A DNA stretch of 10,483 nt. Source: Bryobacterales bacterium (lineage in GTDB: Bacteria > Cyanobacteriota > Vampirovibrionia > Obscuribacterales > Obscuribacteraceae). Positions 1 through 6,433 of the stretch are shown piece by piece (within the stretch, counting starts at the first letter, position 1; every line of letters begins with the position of its first letter). Location of the stretch: assembly GCA_903970295.1 (NCBI GenBank), contig CAJCHQ010000893.1, positions 1 through 10,483 of the forward strand. Reading direction: 5' to 3'. The translations under genes and the position numbers were made by a program. The notes under the pieces were generated by a model that saw only the letters and a program-made list of their open reading frames with translations, was not told where the DNA came from and made no database searches.

Positions 1-25
1 GTTCAGACGTGTGCTCTTCCGATCT
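1..25 (+). other. Residual Illumina adapter sequence (artefact)
   Basis: The first 25 bases match the 3' part of the standard Illumina TruSeq read-2 adapter, beginning GTTCAGACGTGTGC and ending in the diagnostic CTCTTCCGATCT. The match stops cleanly at base 25 and the following bases read as ordinary genome. This is untrimmed library adapter at the end of an assembled contig, so it should be masked and not interpreted biologically. It also shows that base 26 is at or very near the true left edge of the contig. Confidence 0.96.
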
Positions 26-556
26 TAACCACTATTTTCGACCGACTTAGCATCAGATTTCACCGTATTGCAAAATGATTCAAAAGACATGTAACTTCTC
101 CGGCGGGACTGTCAGACTCCTGAACATTTACTGCTGGGTCCTTAAAGAAAGTGTCGGTGACAGCGGTTACGCCGGCGTTACTCGGGATGCCATGTTCGTG
201 CGGTAATTACGAACGAAATGCACATCTCATAAATGCATCCACGCACCACAGGAAATTTCAACCTATCTAGCGCAATCTGGTCTGTTGAACTATGCCCTTG
301 CTTCTCCAAATCGTTGGCTACCGCAGACAGGCATGTAAGACAGCTGCCGGAGATACATTTGCGCTGCTCCAAAGGCGGAGTTGGAGGCTCAATGGCTTGA
401 TTTCCTTTAATTTCACTATTATAAAGGAGTTGCTCGGCACCGCCCGTCGTGCAGATGCAGTGACTTATTTAACAAGCCACGACTGCTATGCAGCACTAAT
501 TTACGATGTATCGCCGACGAATGCATGAACAATTGTCCAGTGATGCTGTTCCCAAT
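26..556. other. Left-end region with no confident gene
   Basis: About 530 bases between the adapter and the M24-like gene hold no recognisable gene. Overlapping open frames occur on both strands. The plus frame at 292-528 gives 78 residues without a recognisable motif or Shine-Dalgarno site. The minus frame (see the entry at 178-372) reads more like protein but lacks a good start. No tRNA, repeat array or terminator with a U tract was seen. Since this is a contig edge, the stretch could contain the remains of a gene whose rest is missing or damaged. Confidence 0.5.
178..372 (-). CDS. Possible small cysteine-containing protein, start uncertain
   Basis: This minus-strand frame encodes 64 residues from a TTG at 372 with no Shine-Dalgarno site. 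It includes a C-x4-C-x2-C cluster (KCISGSCLTC) followed by a hydrophilic, helix-like stretch. The same frame stays open upstream to a TAA at roughly position 468. The translation there (LLYNSEIKG, then a proline-rich EPPTPPLEQ) also reads like protein but contains no ATG, GTG or TTG. An AAAGGA lies 9 bases before an in-frame ATT codon near position 394, so a rare ATT start, or a gene damaged upstream, could be considered. No family is recognised. The overlapping plus-strand frame at 292-528 cannot be excluded as the real one, and both may be chance. Confidence 0.25.
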   Translation of the reverse strand: MEQRKCISGSCLTCLSAVANDLEKQGHSSTDQIALDRLKFPVVRGCIYEMCISFVITARTWHPE

Positions 557-1435
557 TCAAAACTTGCTTTGAATGTAGCGATCCATGCCTAGTGCCGCAA
601 AGACTTCATTGAAGTCTGAATAAATCTTTCTGATGCCAGACTGAAATGTAATGAGCAAGTGAAAGAAAATATTTGGCATTGTCGGATCAGCTGAACTCTC
701 CAGACGGGCCTCCAGCGTGAATGCAATGGTTTCGGGAATTTTGAATCTTTCACTGCGATTTACGAAAATGCGCTTCCTGCTGATAATGTCGCGCAATGCG
801 CTCAAGGTTCCGGATGAGATTGCTTTCCACTCCTGCGCGCTTGCTGTCTCATAGGACCAGGGAATGGTGTGTCCGAGATTGGTGCCTAACTTATCGGTCC
901 AACTAATGGTTCTGGCATTGTGGAGTTGTGATTGCTCAAATAGACGTTGAGCTGATTCATGCAACTCCTTAAACTCCATTCCGAGTTCGGCCGAGTCAGC
1001 GGCTTGTTCCAGAACACTCAGGCACTTAGTCAAATGTGACTGGACGCGCAGATCGTGACCTTTATATATGGTCATTCCAAAATCACCGATGGCACCGGAA
1101 GATCTATGAATCGGAGAAGCGTAAATGAGCCCTGCGCTTTCCGACTCCAGCCTCCGATCTGCACGGGGCCAATACTCCTCTTTCCTCAACGTATCAAATT
1201 TCAATCGATCAAAATTATGCGACTGGGTAAAAAGGGCCGCCACACCTGCCGGGGGAGGAGAATACCAACCCTCCGGATGAATCTCGCTGTGATTTTGCAT
1301 CTGGGCGATAACGCCAGAGGCAAAACGCTCTTCCGACATATGAGGTTCAGACTTTAATAGCGCGCTAACAGAATCGGCTAACCACTTTCTTGTCACCAGG
1401 CAGTTGTTGATAGTATCGTGAAGTGTTATTGGCAT
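557..1435 (-). CDS. M24-family ('pita-bread') metallopeptidase homologue, divergent
   Basis: The product is 292 residues, cytosolic, with no signal peptide or membrane segment. The order of motifs matches the M24 creatinase/aminopeptidase fold. An N-terminal helical part (residues 8-50) leads to a GWYSPPPAGVA segment (57-66). D118 in IGDFG and D128 in KGHDLR correspond to the two metal-binding aspartates. H189 in TNLGHTI corresponds to the metal histidine, and E242 in FTLEARLE to the first glutamate. The second glutamate, expected just before the final beta strands, aligns by eye with F257 in IFFHLLIT, so a canonical two-metal site looks incomplete. Xaa-Pro or methionine aminopeptidase activity is therefore uncertain; a non-catalytic or altered-metal homologue is possible. 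The ATG at 1435 has only a weak GGAA-type site. The TGA lies inside a 7-base inverted repeat at 555-574. Confidence 0.62.
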   Translation of the reverse strand: MPITLHDTINNCLVTRKWLADSVSALLKSEPHMSEERFASGVIAQMQNHSEIHPEGWYSPPPAGVAALFTQSHNFDRLKFDTLRKEEYWPRADRRLESESAGLIYASPIHRSSGAIGDFGMTIYKGHDLRVQSHLTKCLSVLEQAADSAELGMEFKELHESAQRLFEQSQLHNARTISWTDKLGTNLGHTIPWSYETASAQEWKAISSGTLSALRDIISRKRIFVNRSERFKIPETIAFTLEARLESSADPTMPNIFFHLLITFQSGIRKIYSDFNEVFAALGMDRYIQSKF

Positions 1436-1512
1436 TATTTTTCCGACTGACTAAGGTGTAATAACTTCGCGTCGATCAAGAATACTGCTTTCCCAATGAA
1501 GATACATATCCA

Positions 1513-1562
1513 CTTCTCGAATTTTGGGGCCCAAAAAGTTCCACTACAGTGCTTCTCGAGTT
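1513..1562. repeat. Direct repeat flanking a G/C-centred palindrome
   Basis: CTTCTCGAATT at 1513-1523 recurs as CTTCTCGAGTT at 1552-1562, with one mismatch and a 39-base offset. Between them, TTTTGGG (1522-1528) and CCCAAAA (1530-1536) form a perfect 7-base inverted repeat around a single G. The elements lie in the 248-base gap between the divergent M24-like and kinase genes, so a regulatory role is possible, but nothing identifies a binding protein. Confidence 0.4.
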
Positions 1563-1567
1563 CACGA

Positions 1568-1585
1568 TATCAAGATACCTTGATA
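1568..1585. promoter_or_regulatory. Palindrome upstream of the kinase gene, candidate operator
   Basis: TATCAAG (1568-1574), four bases, then CTTGATA (1579-1585) form a perfect inverted repeat about 100 bases before the kinase start. The half-site ATCAAGAT (1569-1576) recurs inverted as ATCTTGAT at 1613-1620. A shorter copy, ATCAAGA, occurs at 1475-1481. Three copies of one half-site in 150 bases of a divergent intergenic region fits a transcription-factor operator. No convincing -35/-10 pair was found beside it, so this remains a candidate. Confidence 0.35.
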
Positions 1586-1683
1586 AGGGCACTGGCGAAA
1601 AAGGATTTCAAAATCTTGATCTGTCATGCTGTTGCTTAGGAATCATCGCTGTCCATCCTAGCTGAACAAAGGAAACCGCACCA

Positions 1684-2400
1684 ATGACTGAGGAAGAGTT
1701 ACTGCAGGAAAAAATTGCCCTTCTCACTCGCTCAAATGACGACTTGCGCAATTTTGCCTACATGGCCGCTCATGAGCTGCAAGAACCACTTCGCGCAATG
1801 GAAAGTTTCGTCACTTTGCTCGGTCAAAAGTATGGATCAGAACTGAGCGAAGAAGCGAGAGAATGGCTCAATGAAACCGTCGCCGGCACGGCGAGAATGC
1901 GTGAACTGATTCAATCGCTATTGACTTTTTCCTCGGCTGACTCGCAGGAAGCGGTAACCGCGCTGGTAAGCTCGGCTGATCTATTGAAAGCCGCTCTGGT
2001 CGATCTCAAACCCATTCTGGAAGGGCGGCATGTGCAAGTGGTGGTAGAATCAGAACTGCCCACCGTGCAGGCCAATGCTGTTTTATTGATACTTCTATTT
2101 CGTAATCTTATCGGCAATTCTGTCAAGTACTGCTCCGAGAGGCCGACCATAAACATTCGTGCTACCGCCGAAAAAGATGAATACATTTTCGAAATTGCCG
2201 ACAACGGTATCGGCTTTGATATGCAATATGCGGACAAAATATTTCGCCCTTTTGAACGCTTACATTCTAAAGCCGATTACCCGGGGACCGGGCTTGGCCT
2301 GGCCTTGTGCCAACGGATAATCGAGCGTCATCATGGAAGAATCTGGGTCCATTCTGCTGTTGACAGTGGCTCGACTTTCAGTTTCTCATTACCGAAGTAA
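1684..2400 (+). CDS. Stand-alone histidine kinase (HisKA + HATPase_c), no sensor domain
   Basis: This 238-residue soluble protein is little more than a two-component kinase catalytic core. The H-box AAHELQEPLR carries the phospho-accepting H30, followed by the dimerising helical hairpin to about residue 85. The ATP-binding half shows an N-box with N145 in NLIGNSVKY, a G1 box DNGIGF (173-178), an F-box IFRPFERLH (186-194) and a G2 box GTGLGLAL (201-208). The HELQEPLR style of H-box is typical of phytochrome-like and PAS-linked kinases. Here only about 20 residues precede it, so sensing must come from a partner or the protein acts as a phosphorelay kinase. No response regulator is nearby. AAAGGA at 1668-1673, 10 bases before the ATG, supports the start. 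The DUF2254 gene follows after 37 bases, probably in one operon, and may supply the membrane input. Confidence 0.93.
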   Translation: MTEEELLQEKIALLTRSNDDLRNFAYMAAHELQEPLRAMESFVTLLGQKYGSELSEEAREWLNETVAGTARMRELIQSLLTFSSADSQEAVTALVSSADLLKAALVDLKPILEGRHVQVVVESELPTVQANAVLLILLFRNLIGNSVKYCSERPTINIRATAEKDEYIFEIADNGIGFDMQYADKIFRPFERLHSKADYPGTGLGLALCQRIIERHHGRIWVHSAVDSGSTFSFSLPK

Positions 2401-2437
2401 CGAAGGTTGGTAATGATTTGAGTGAAGAGGTGAGCGG

Positions 2438-3754
2438 TTGAAGATTCTGAAGACTAACGTGTTACGTCACGTTATGTACGAATTGAATGGTGGCTACATC
2501 GTTTTACCAATCGCGATCATGGTCTTTCTTAGCATCGTTGCTGTGGTGTTGCCAAAATTAGAATTGAGCCATGAAGCCTTTGGCCGCTGGGCGCGTCATA
2601 TCAGCTGGCTTGTACCGAGTGATCCGGGCATGGCACAGCTTATGCTCGGAGCGACTGCTGGATCCTGTATCACGATCGTTTCTGTTGTTTACTCAGTGTT
2701 GTTGATTGCGCTCACGTTCGCATCGATGCAGTTTTCGCCGCGCATACTTTCAACCTTCATTAAGGATCGCGTCAGTCAAACTACTCTTGGACTATTCACC
2801 GGCACTTTTGCTTACTCTCTGATTTTGCTGCCGTCGGTTCATTCTGGTGCAAAAGCTTTGGTTCCGACGCTCTCGCTGAGCGTTTCCCTTGTCCTGGCAA
2901 CAATCTGCCTTTTCTACTTGATTTTTTTCATTCACCATATAGCGATCGCTATTCAGTTGAACTACATAGTCGATCGCATTGCCACCGAGGGAGAGAAAAC
3001 TATCGATAAAGTCTTCGGACCACCTCTGAAAGGTTTTCCAATCGAGGCTCAGCCGATTGCCGAGCCGACCACCGGCACCCACGTTGCCTCGCGGCGAGCA
3101 GGATACATACAGTTTTTAGACGAGAAGAAATTGGTTAGTGTCGCCGAATCTGAAAACTGCGAGGTCTTTGTGCACCGAGGTGTAGGGCAATATGTGCCAG
3201 GTGGAATTCCACTCCTCACTATTCAGTCCCCTTTTCCTGTAAGTGAAGAACTGAAACGTCGTGCCCTGTCGTGTTTTCACATCGGTCCGCTGCGCTCGAT
3301 GGAAGACGATGTTGAGTTCGGCGTTCTACAGTTGGTGGACATCGCGCTTAAAGCAATCTCTCCAGCTGTAAACGACCCGAGCACCGCCATCAACTGTGTC
3401 GACAATTTGAGCAGACTTTTGGTCAGAGCCGCGACGCTAGAGCCGCCAGTTAATAGCATTTTGGATGAGAAAGGCGTCGTCAGGGTAACCAGGCGGCAAA
3501 CGACTTTCCCACGATTGCTTGCGATCGCGTTCGATCAAATAGCTCCCTACGGCAGGGGAGATATGGCCGTTAGTCTGCGCATCATGCGGGTCCTATACGA
3601 TATCTCAGGTCTTACCAATTATCCCCCGTATTTGAACGCCATTCGACAAATGGCAAAGAAGATCACAGCAGCATGCAGCGAGCAATTTAGTGAAGAAGAC
3701 TGCAGCGAGCTGAGCAGTAGGCTAGTTGTAATCGAATCCAGAACACGTTCTTGA
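2438..3754 (+). CDS. DUF2254 family predicted membrane protein
   Basis: The product is 438 residues with four predicted transmembrane segments in the N-terminal half (about 20-39, 70-95, 115-133 and 142-166) and a soluble C-terminal half. The DUF2254 hallmark runs from GATAGSCITI (71-80) through FASMQFSPRIL (94-104) to the FIHHIA motif (164-169). The C-terminal part has GYIQFLD (222-228) and a DIALKAISPAVNDPSTA block (301-317), also typical of the family. Biochemical function of the family is unknown. The start is TTG, chosen because GAGG at 2427-2430 sits 7 bases upstream; the next in-frame ATG would remove the first 12 residues but keep all membrane segments. It lies 37 bases after the kinase on the same strand, suggesting co-transcription and a possible signalling link, which is inference. 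Confidence 0.9.
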   Translation: MKILKTNVLRHVMYELNGGYIVLPIAIMVFLSIVAVVLPKLELSHEAFGRWARHISWLVPSDPGMAQLMLGATAGSCITIVSVVYSVLLIALTFASMQFSPRILSTFIKDRVSQTTLGLFTGTFAYSLILLPSVHSGAKALVPTLSLSVSLVLATICLFYLIFFIHHIAIAIQLNYIVDRIATEGEKTIDKVFGPPLKGFPIEAQPIAEPTTGTHVASRRAGYIQFLDEKKLVSVAESENCEVFVHRGVGQYVPGGIPLLTIQSPFPVSEELKRRALSCFHIGPLRSMEDDVEFGVLQLVDIALKAISPAVNDPSTAINCVDNLSRLLVRAATLEPPVNSILDEKGVVRVTRRQTTFPRLLAIAFDQIAPYGRGDMAVSLRIMRVLYDISGLTNYPPYLNAIRQMAKKITAACSEQFSEEDCSELSSRLVVIESRTRS

Positions 3755-4035
3755 AACAAACGTGAAAACTTGACAGTTTCATGACATCGCGCCATCTAGC
3801 CTTGACGCATTTTTGCCATGTGGTGGCGCATACTAGGCAAGCATGTTTCCGAGACGATTATGAGCCAAGATCCTGCATACTTTTCCTGCTTGATATACAT
3901 GACTATGACGTTCGGCGCCTTGAAGCTAATGCAGGTGTCGATGAATCGTGGCGTGGAATATCTTTTAAGTCGAAGAAGCAACAGCAATAAGTCGGCGCGA
4001 TGAGCGCACGCGGTGGCTCGAGAAAAGGCCTAGAT
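3755..4035. other. Gap between convergent genes, mostly non-coding
   Basis: These 281 bases separate the ends of the DUF2254 gene and the minus-strand TPR-like gene. Overlapping short open frames exist in several frames on both strands, which argues that most are chance. TGAAAC (3752-3757, overlapping the DUF2254 stop) pairs with GTTTCA (3776-3781), but there is no U tract, so it is not a convincing intrinsic terminator. The only plausible gene is the microprotein listed separately at 3860-4003. Confidence 0.5.
3860..4003 (+). CDS. Possible single-helix membrane microprotein
   Basis: An ATG at 3860 opens a 47-residue frame beginning MSQDPAYFSCLIYMTM. A hydrophobic stretch at about residues 8-27 is followed by a positively charged tail (SRRSNSNKSAR), which gives the layout of a small single-pass membrane protein with a cytoplasmic basic end. 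The frame is also open 42 bases upstream to an earlier ATG. The ribosome binding site is weak (a GAG about 6 bases before the ATG), no family is recognised, and neighbouring frames are equally open, so this may be spurious. Confidence 0.22.
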   Translation: MSQDPAYFSCLIYMTMTFGALKLMQVSMNRGVEYLLSRRSNSNKSAR

Positions 4036-5754
4036 TCAAGTAGAATGCGTGTCCCGGGCGCGAAGAATCGGCAAAACGTGCCGCTCGTCCAATCGTGGAT
4101 GTTGGGTGAGAAACAAGATGTATGCATGAATTAAGTCTTTCTCGGTCGGAAGACAGTCAACCAACTCGCTCGGAAGCAGCACTGTCAATAGCTCGTTGCT
4201 TTTCTCCGACGCATCGTGCTTCGCTTGACCTACTGATTTGAGACCGACAACACTTTTGCTGTGTCCATTAGATTGTGGCATCGGTATTTTGAACAAGCGC
4301 ATGGACTGAAGGAACTTCTCCGTTGCTTTCGGTAAGTTACCGTCAGCTACATAGCCTTCAGCCAGTAATGTCGTCACCCTGGCGAAGATATCATCGCTGA
4401 CCCGACATCCAAACTTGCTCTTCTGCTGAATCAACGTCAATAACCGCTCGCATACGTCAAAATGATTCTGCTTGCATTCAAGAATCGTTAAAGCAAGTAA
4501 CGCCTGCACCTCGTCCGAACAGGGATCGTAACCGGCATAATCAACGGGTTCAAATCCTCCAGCGGCGCCTTGCGTGATATCCTCTTGAAGTATCATCGGT
4601 GGTGCTGCAGGGCTCTTGAGCGGCACTGATAAATAATGATTTTCTGCTTCAGCTTTCTCAAGCAGTGAGATGGACTTTTGGTATTCCGAGTCGGCAGGAA
4701 CAATTTTCTTTTCTTTAAACAGAAGTAGGCCAAGCAGTTGGTGGCAACGAGCCTGCAAAATTAGCAGTTGGGGACACCGTCTCGCAAATGACAGATACTG
4801 CGCAACTACTTGCTTAGATTGCCCAACGCCAGCATCCTCCAAGTAGTTGCTAACAATATAGTAGAAGTGGAGAGAGCCAAAGGCTTTCTCTGTGTCGGGT
4901 GAGGGGTTACTTGCCGCAAAAACTAGTCCACGCCTGAGCCTCTCGCCATTATTCATGCACCAACCGTCCTCGGAAGCGCCTTTTCGAAACGCCACTTCAC
5001 CAGACAATGCAAGCACCACATGAAGTGGCTTCTTCGCTTGCTTGTAAAAGTTACAGGCACTCGTATAATTTAGTATGCTGTCTGACATCGAAGAATCTGG
5101 CGAAGGAGCGAGTTGGTAATAGGCATTAGCCTTTGCCATGAGCGAATCGACATCATTTTCATTCTTGCCGTCACCTTCCGCCGCGCGTAGTTCGTCGATT
5201 AACGCCTTGTGTGCAGTGAGATCACGAGGAAAAGCCATCAGCCAATCGGTTAGCACGCGCAATCTGAGATTCTGATGGGCTAGACTTTGCGGGCCGCATA
5301 AAGAGGATGCACGCTCAAATGCTTGAGTGCCAAGTTCTTTTTCACCATTACCTGCGTAGAGCGTTCCAAGTTCCATTAAGATGTCAATGAATTTTTCACG
5401 GTCATTTGGGAAAGGCTCAAGAGCACTCGCTGTAGCCTTTAGGGTCTCAACAGCGCGATCGATCTTCAGGTGTGCCGCATACCAACGTGCTAGATTTTCC
5501 ATTCCCGCCGCGACTTCGATAGGACCGGCATCCGATTTTACTGCGCCATCGACACTAGCCTTCAACTGAGCTTCTTCGTCTAAGCCGCTTTTCGAAGTCT
5601 GAGACTTGATTCTGCCTTCGGCTTGCAAGGGTTCTGCGAATACGGGAATGGCAGCATTTATCGCCATTAACAAGACGAGAGTCACGCTACACGGTCGCAA
5701 ATTCCTCTGCCGACCTTCTTTGCAGAAGCTGGCACGGTGTCCGGAAGTATCCAT
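4036..5754 (-). CDS. Exported TPR-like helical repeat protein, function unknown
   Basis: This 572-residue protein has an export signal: a basic region (R15-R20), a hydrophobic core (SVTLVLLMAINAAIPVF, 23-39) and a likely signal peptidase site after VFA (38-40). The rest is almost wholly helical. Degenerate tetratricopeptide-type helix pairs lie near residues 83-110 and 121-150 (MELGTLYAGNGEKELG, AFERASSL). More follow in the C-terminal half, for example LLGLLLFKEKKIVPADSEY, LALTILECKQNHFDVCERLL and LLAEGYVADGNLPKATEKF. Such repeats usually hold protein partners together; no catalytic domain is visible. The annotated ATG leaves an unusually long n-region and has only GAG directly against it. 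A TTG at residue 18-19, preceded by AGAAGG and AGAGG, would give a conventional signal peptide and is a credible alternative start. Confidence 0.72.
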   Translation of the reverse strand: MDTSGHRASFCKEGRQRNLRPCSVTLVLLMAINAAIPVFAEPLQAEGRIKSQTSKSGLDEEAQLKASVDGAVKSDAGPIEVAAGMENLARWYAAHLKIDRAVETLKATASALEPFPNDREKFIDILMELGTLYAGNGEKELGTQAFERASSLCGPQSLAHQNLRLRVLTDWLMAFPRDLTAHKALIDELRAAEGDGKNENDVDSLMAKANAYYQLAPSPDSSMSDSILNYTSACNFYKQAKKPLHVVLALSGEVAFRKGASEDGWCMNNGERLRRGLVFAASNPSPDTEKAFGSLHFYYIVSNYLEDAGVGQSKQVVAQYLSFARRCPQLLILQARCHQLLGLLLFKEKKIVPADSEYQKSISLLEKAEAENHYLSVPLKSPAAPPMILQEDITQGAAGGFEPVDYAGYDPCSDEVQALLALTILECKQNHFDVCERLLTLIQQKSKFGCRVSDDIFARVTTLLAEGYVADGNLPKATEKFLQSMRLFKIPMPQSNGHSKSVVGLKSVGQAKHDASEKSNELLTVLLPSELVDCLPTEKDLIHAYILFLTQHPRLDERHVLPILRARDTHST

Positions 5755-5804
5755 CTCGTTTGACCCGCTATCACATAAAGTTTGGCGCTTCAGTCAAGCA
5801 CAAT

Positions 5805-5834
5805 ATTAGCTCAGATGAAACCTGTCCGTGTCAA
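5805..5834 (-). promoter_or_regulatory. Candidate sigma70-type promoter for the TPR-like gene
   Basis: On the minus strand a perfect TTGACA (5834-5829) is followed after 18 bases by GCTAAT (5810-5805), which matches four of six -10 consensus positions. Transcription would start near 5798, leaving a leader of about 45 bases before the ATG at 5754. The -10 is imperfect and the site has not been compared with promoters of this organism. Confidence 0.32.
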
Positions 5835-6007
5835 ACCTACATAGCATCTGCCCCAGTAGAAGGCGCGCTCCTTTTTAGGCTCGATTATTTGAGCAATGGT
5901 TACAGGTACGCGGACGTTAAAAACGCACCGATTAAGGTCGCAAAGAAAACTATACGAATCGTTTTGTTAATTTGACTCATTCGCTAAGGGCGCCATGACG
6001 CGATCAC

Positions 6008-6277
6008 TTAGACAAGTACATTGCCCAGAATGTGGGCCATCATCGCTGGTGTGTCTGGGAAGATGGTCTCCACTTGGGGGGACCTTTGAGATTCGATCTT
6101 GAACTTTAATCCAACGATTCCAAGGTCAGTGAACGCTTCTGCCGAATTCTTGATTTTAAGATCTACTGCCAGCAGCTGCTCATTTAAAGAGGAATTCAAA
6201 GATTCAAGTCTTGTACTAATGCTCTCAATTGGCGCATCTTTCTCGACCATACTTTCAATATCTAGAAGCGCTCTCAT
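6008..6277 (-). CDS. Small hypothetical protein
   Basis: This is an 89-residue, soluble, acidic protein. Residues 1-50 are helical and heptad-like (ESMVEKDAPIESISTRLESL, then LNEQLLAVDLKIKN), suggesting a short coiled coil. The C-terminal part (VETIFPDTPAMMAHILG) has no known motif, and no family is recognised. The ATG at 6277 has a weak CAGG five bases upstream. The frame is open further upstream to a TAA at 6341-6343, and its translation there (ANSFTHNKTQSIGIQAY) is protein-like but has no ordinary start codon. The true N-terminus may therefore be longer or a frameshift may exist. It follows the metalloprotease gene on the same strand after 156 bases, so co-transcription is possible. Confidence 0.4.
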   Translation of the reverse strand: MRALLDIESMVEKDAPIESISTRLESLNSSLNEQLLAVDLKIKNSAEAFTDLGIVGLKFKIESQRSPQVETIFPDTPAMMAHILGNVLV

Positions 6278-6433
6278 GTACGCCTGTATTCCAATGGATT
6301 GTGTTTTATTGTGCGTAAACGAATTGGCGAAGATCCATAATTACTGTCATCCGGCGTTTCGCTATCGATTATCCTTCACTTTGCTTGAGTGCGCAACAAA
6401 GTCAGTAGCTTTGCGGTTGCGCTTAGTCCGTCC

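Noticed and set aside
555..574. ATTCAAA/TTTGAAT inverted repeat over the M24-like gene stop as a terminator
   Set aside because: The stem is A/T-rich and weak, and no U run follows in the direction of transcription.
1055..1357. 100-codon plus-strand frame inside the M24-like gene
   Set aside because: Antisense to the M24-like protein, which shows ordered family motifs; no support for the opposite frame.
1911..2237. 108-codon minus-strand frame inside the kinase gene
   Set aside because: Antisense to the conserved kinase core; explained as a shadow frame.
2792..3082. 96-codon minus-strand frame inside the DUF2254 gene
   Set aside because: It lies wholly antisense to a gene with strong family motifs; the composition is that of a reversed membrane-protein frame and no motif is seen.
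5760..5975. 71-codon plus-strand frame in the gap upstream of the TPR-like gene
   Set aside because: No ribosome site, no recognisable motif, and it overlaps the likely promoter region of the minus-strand gene.
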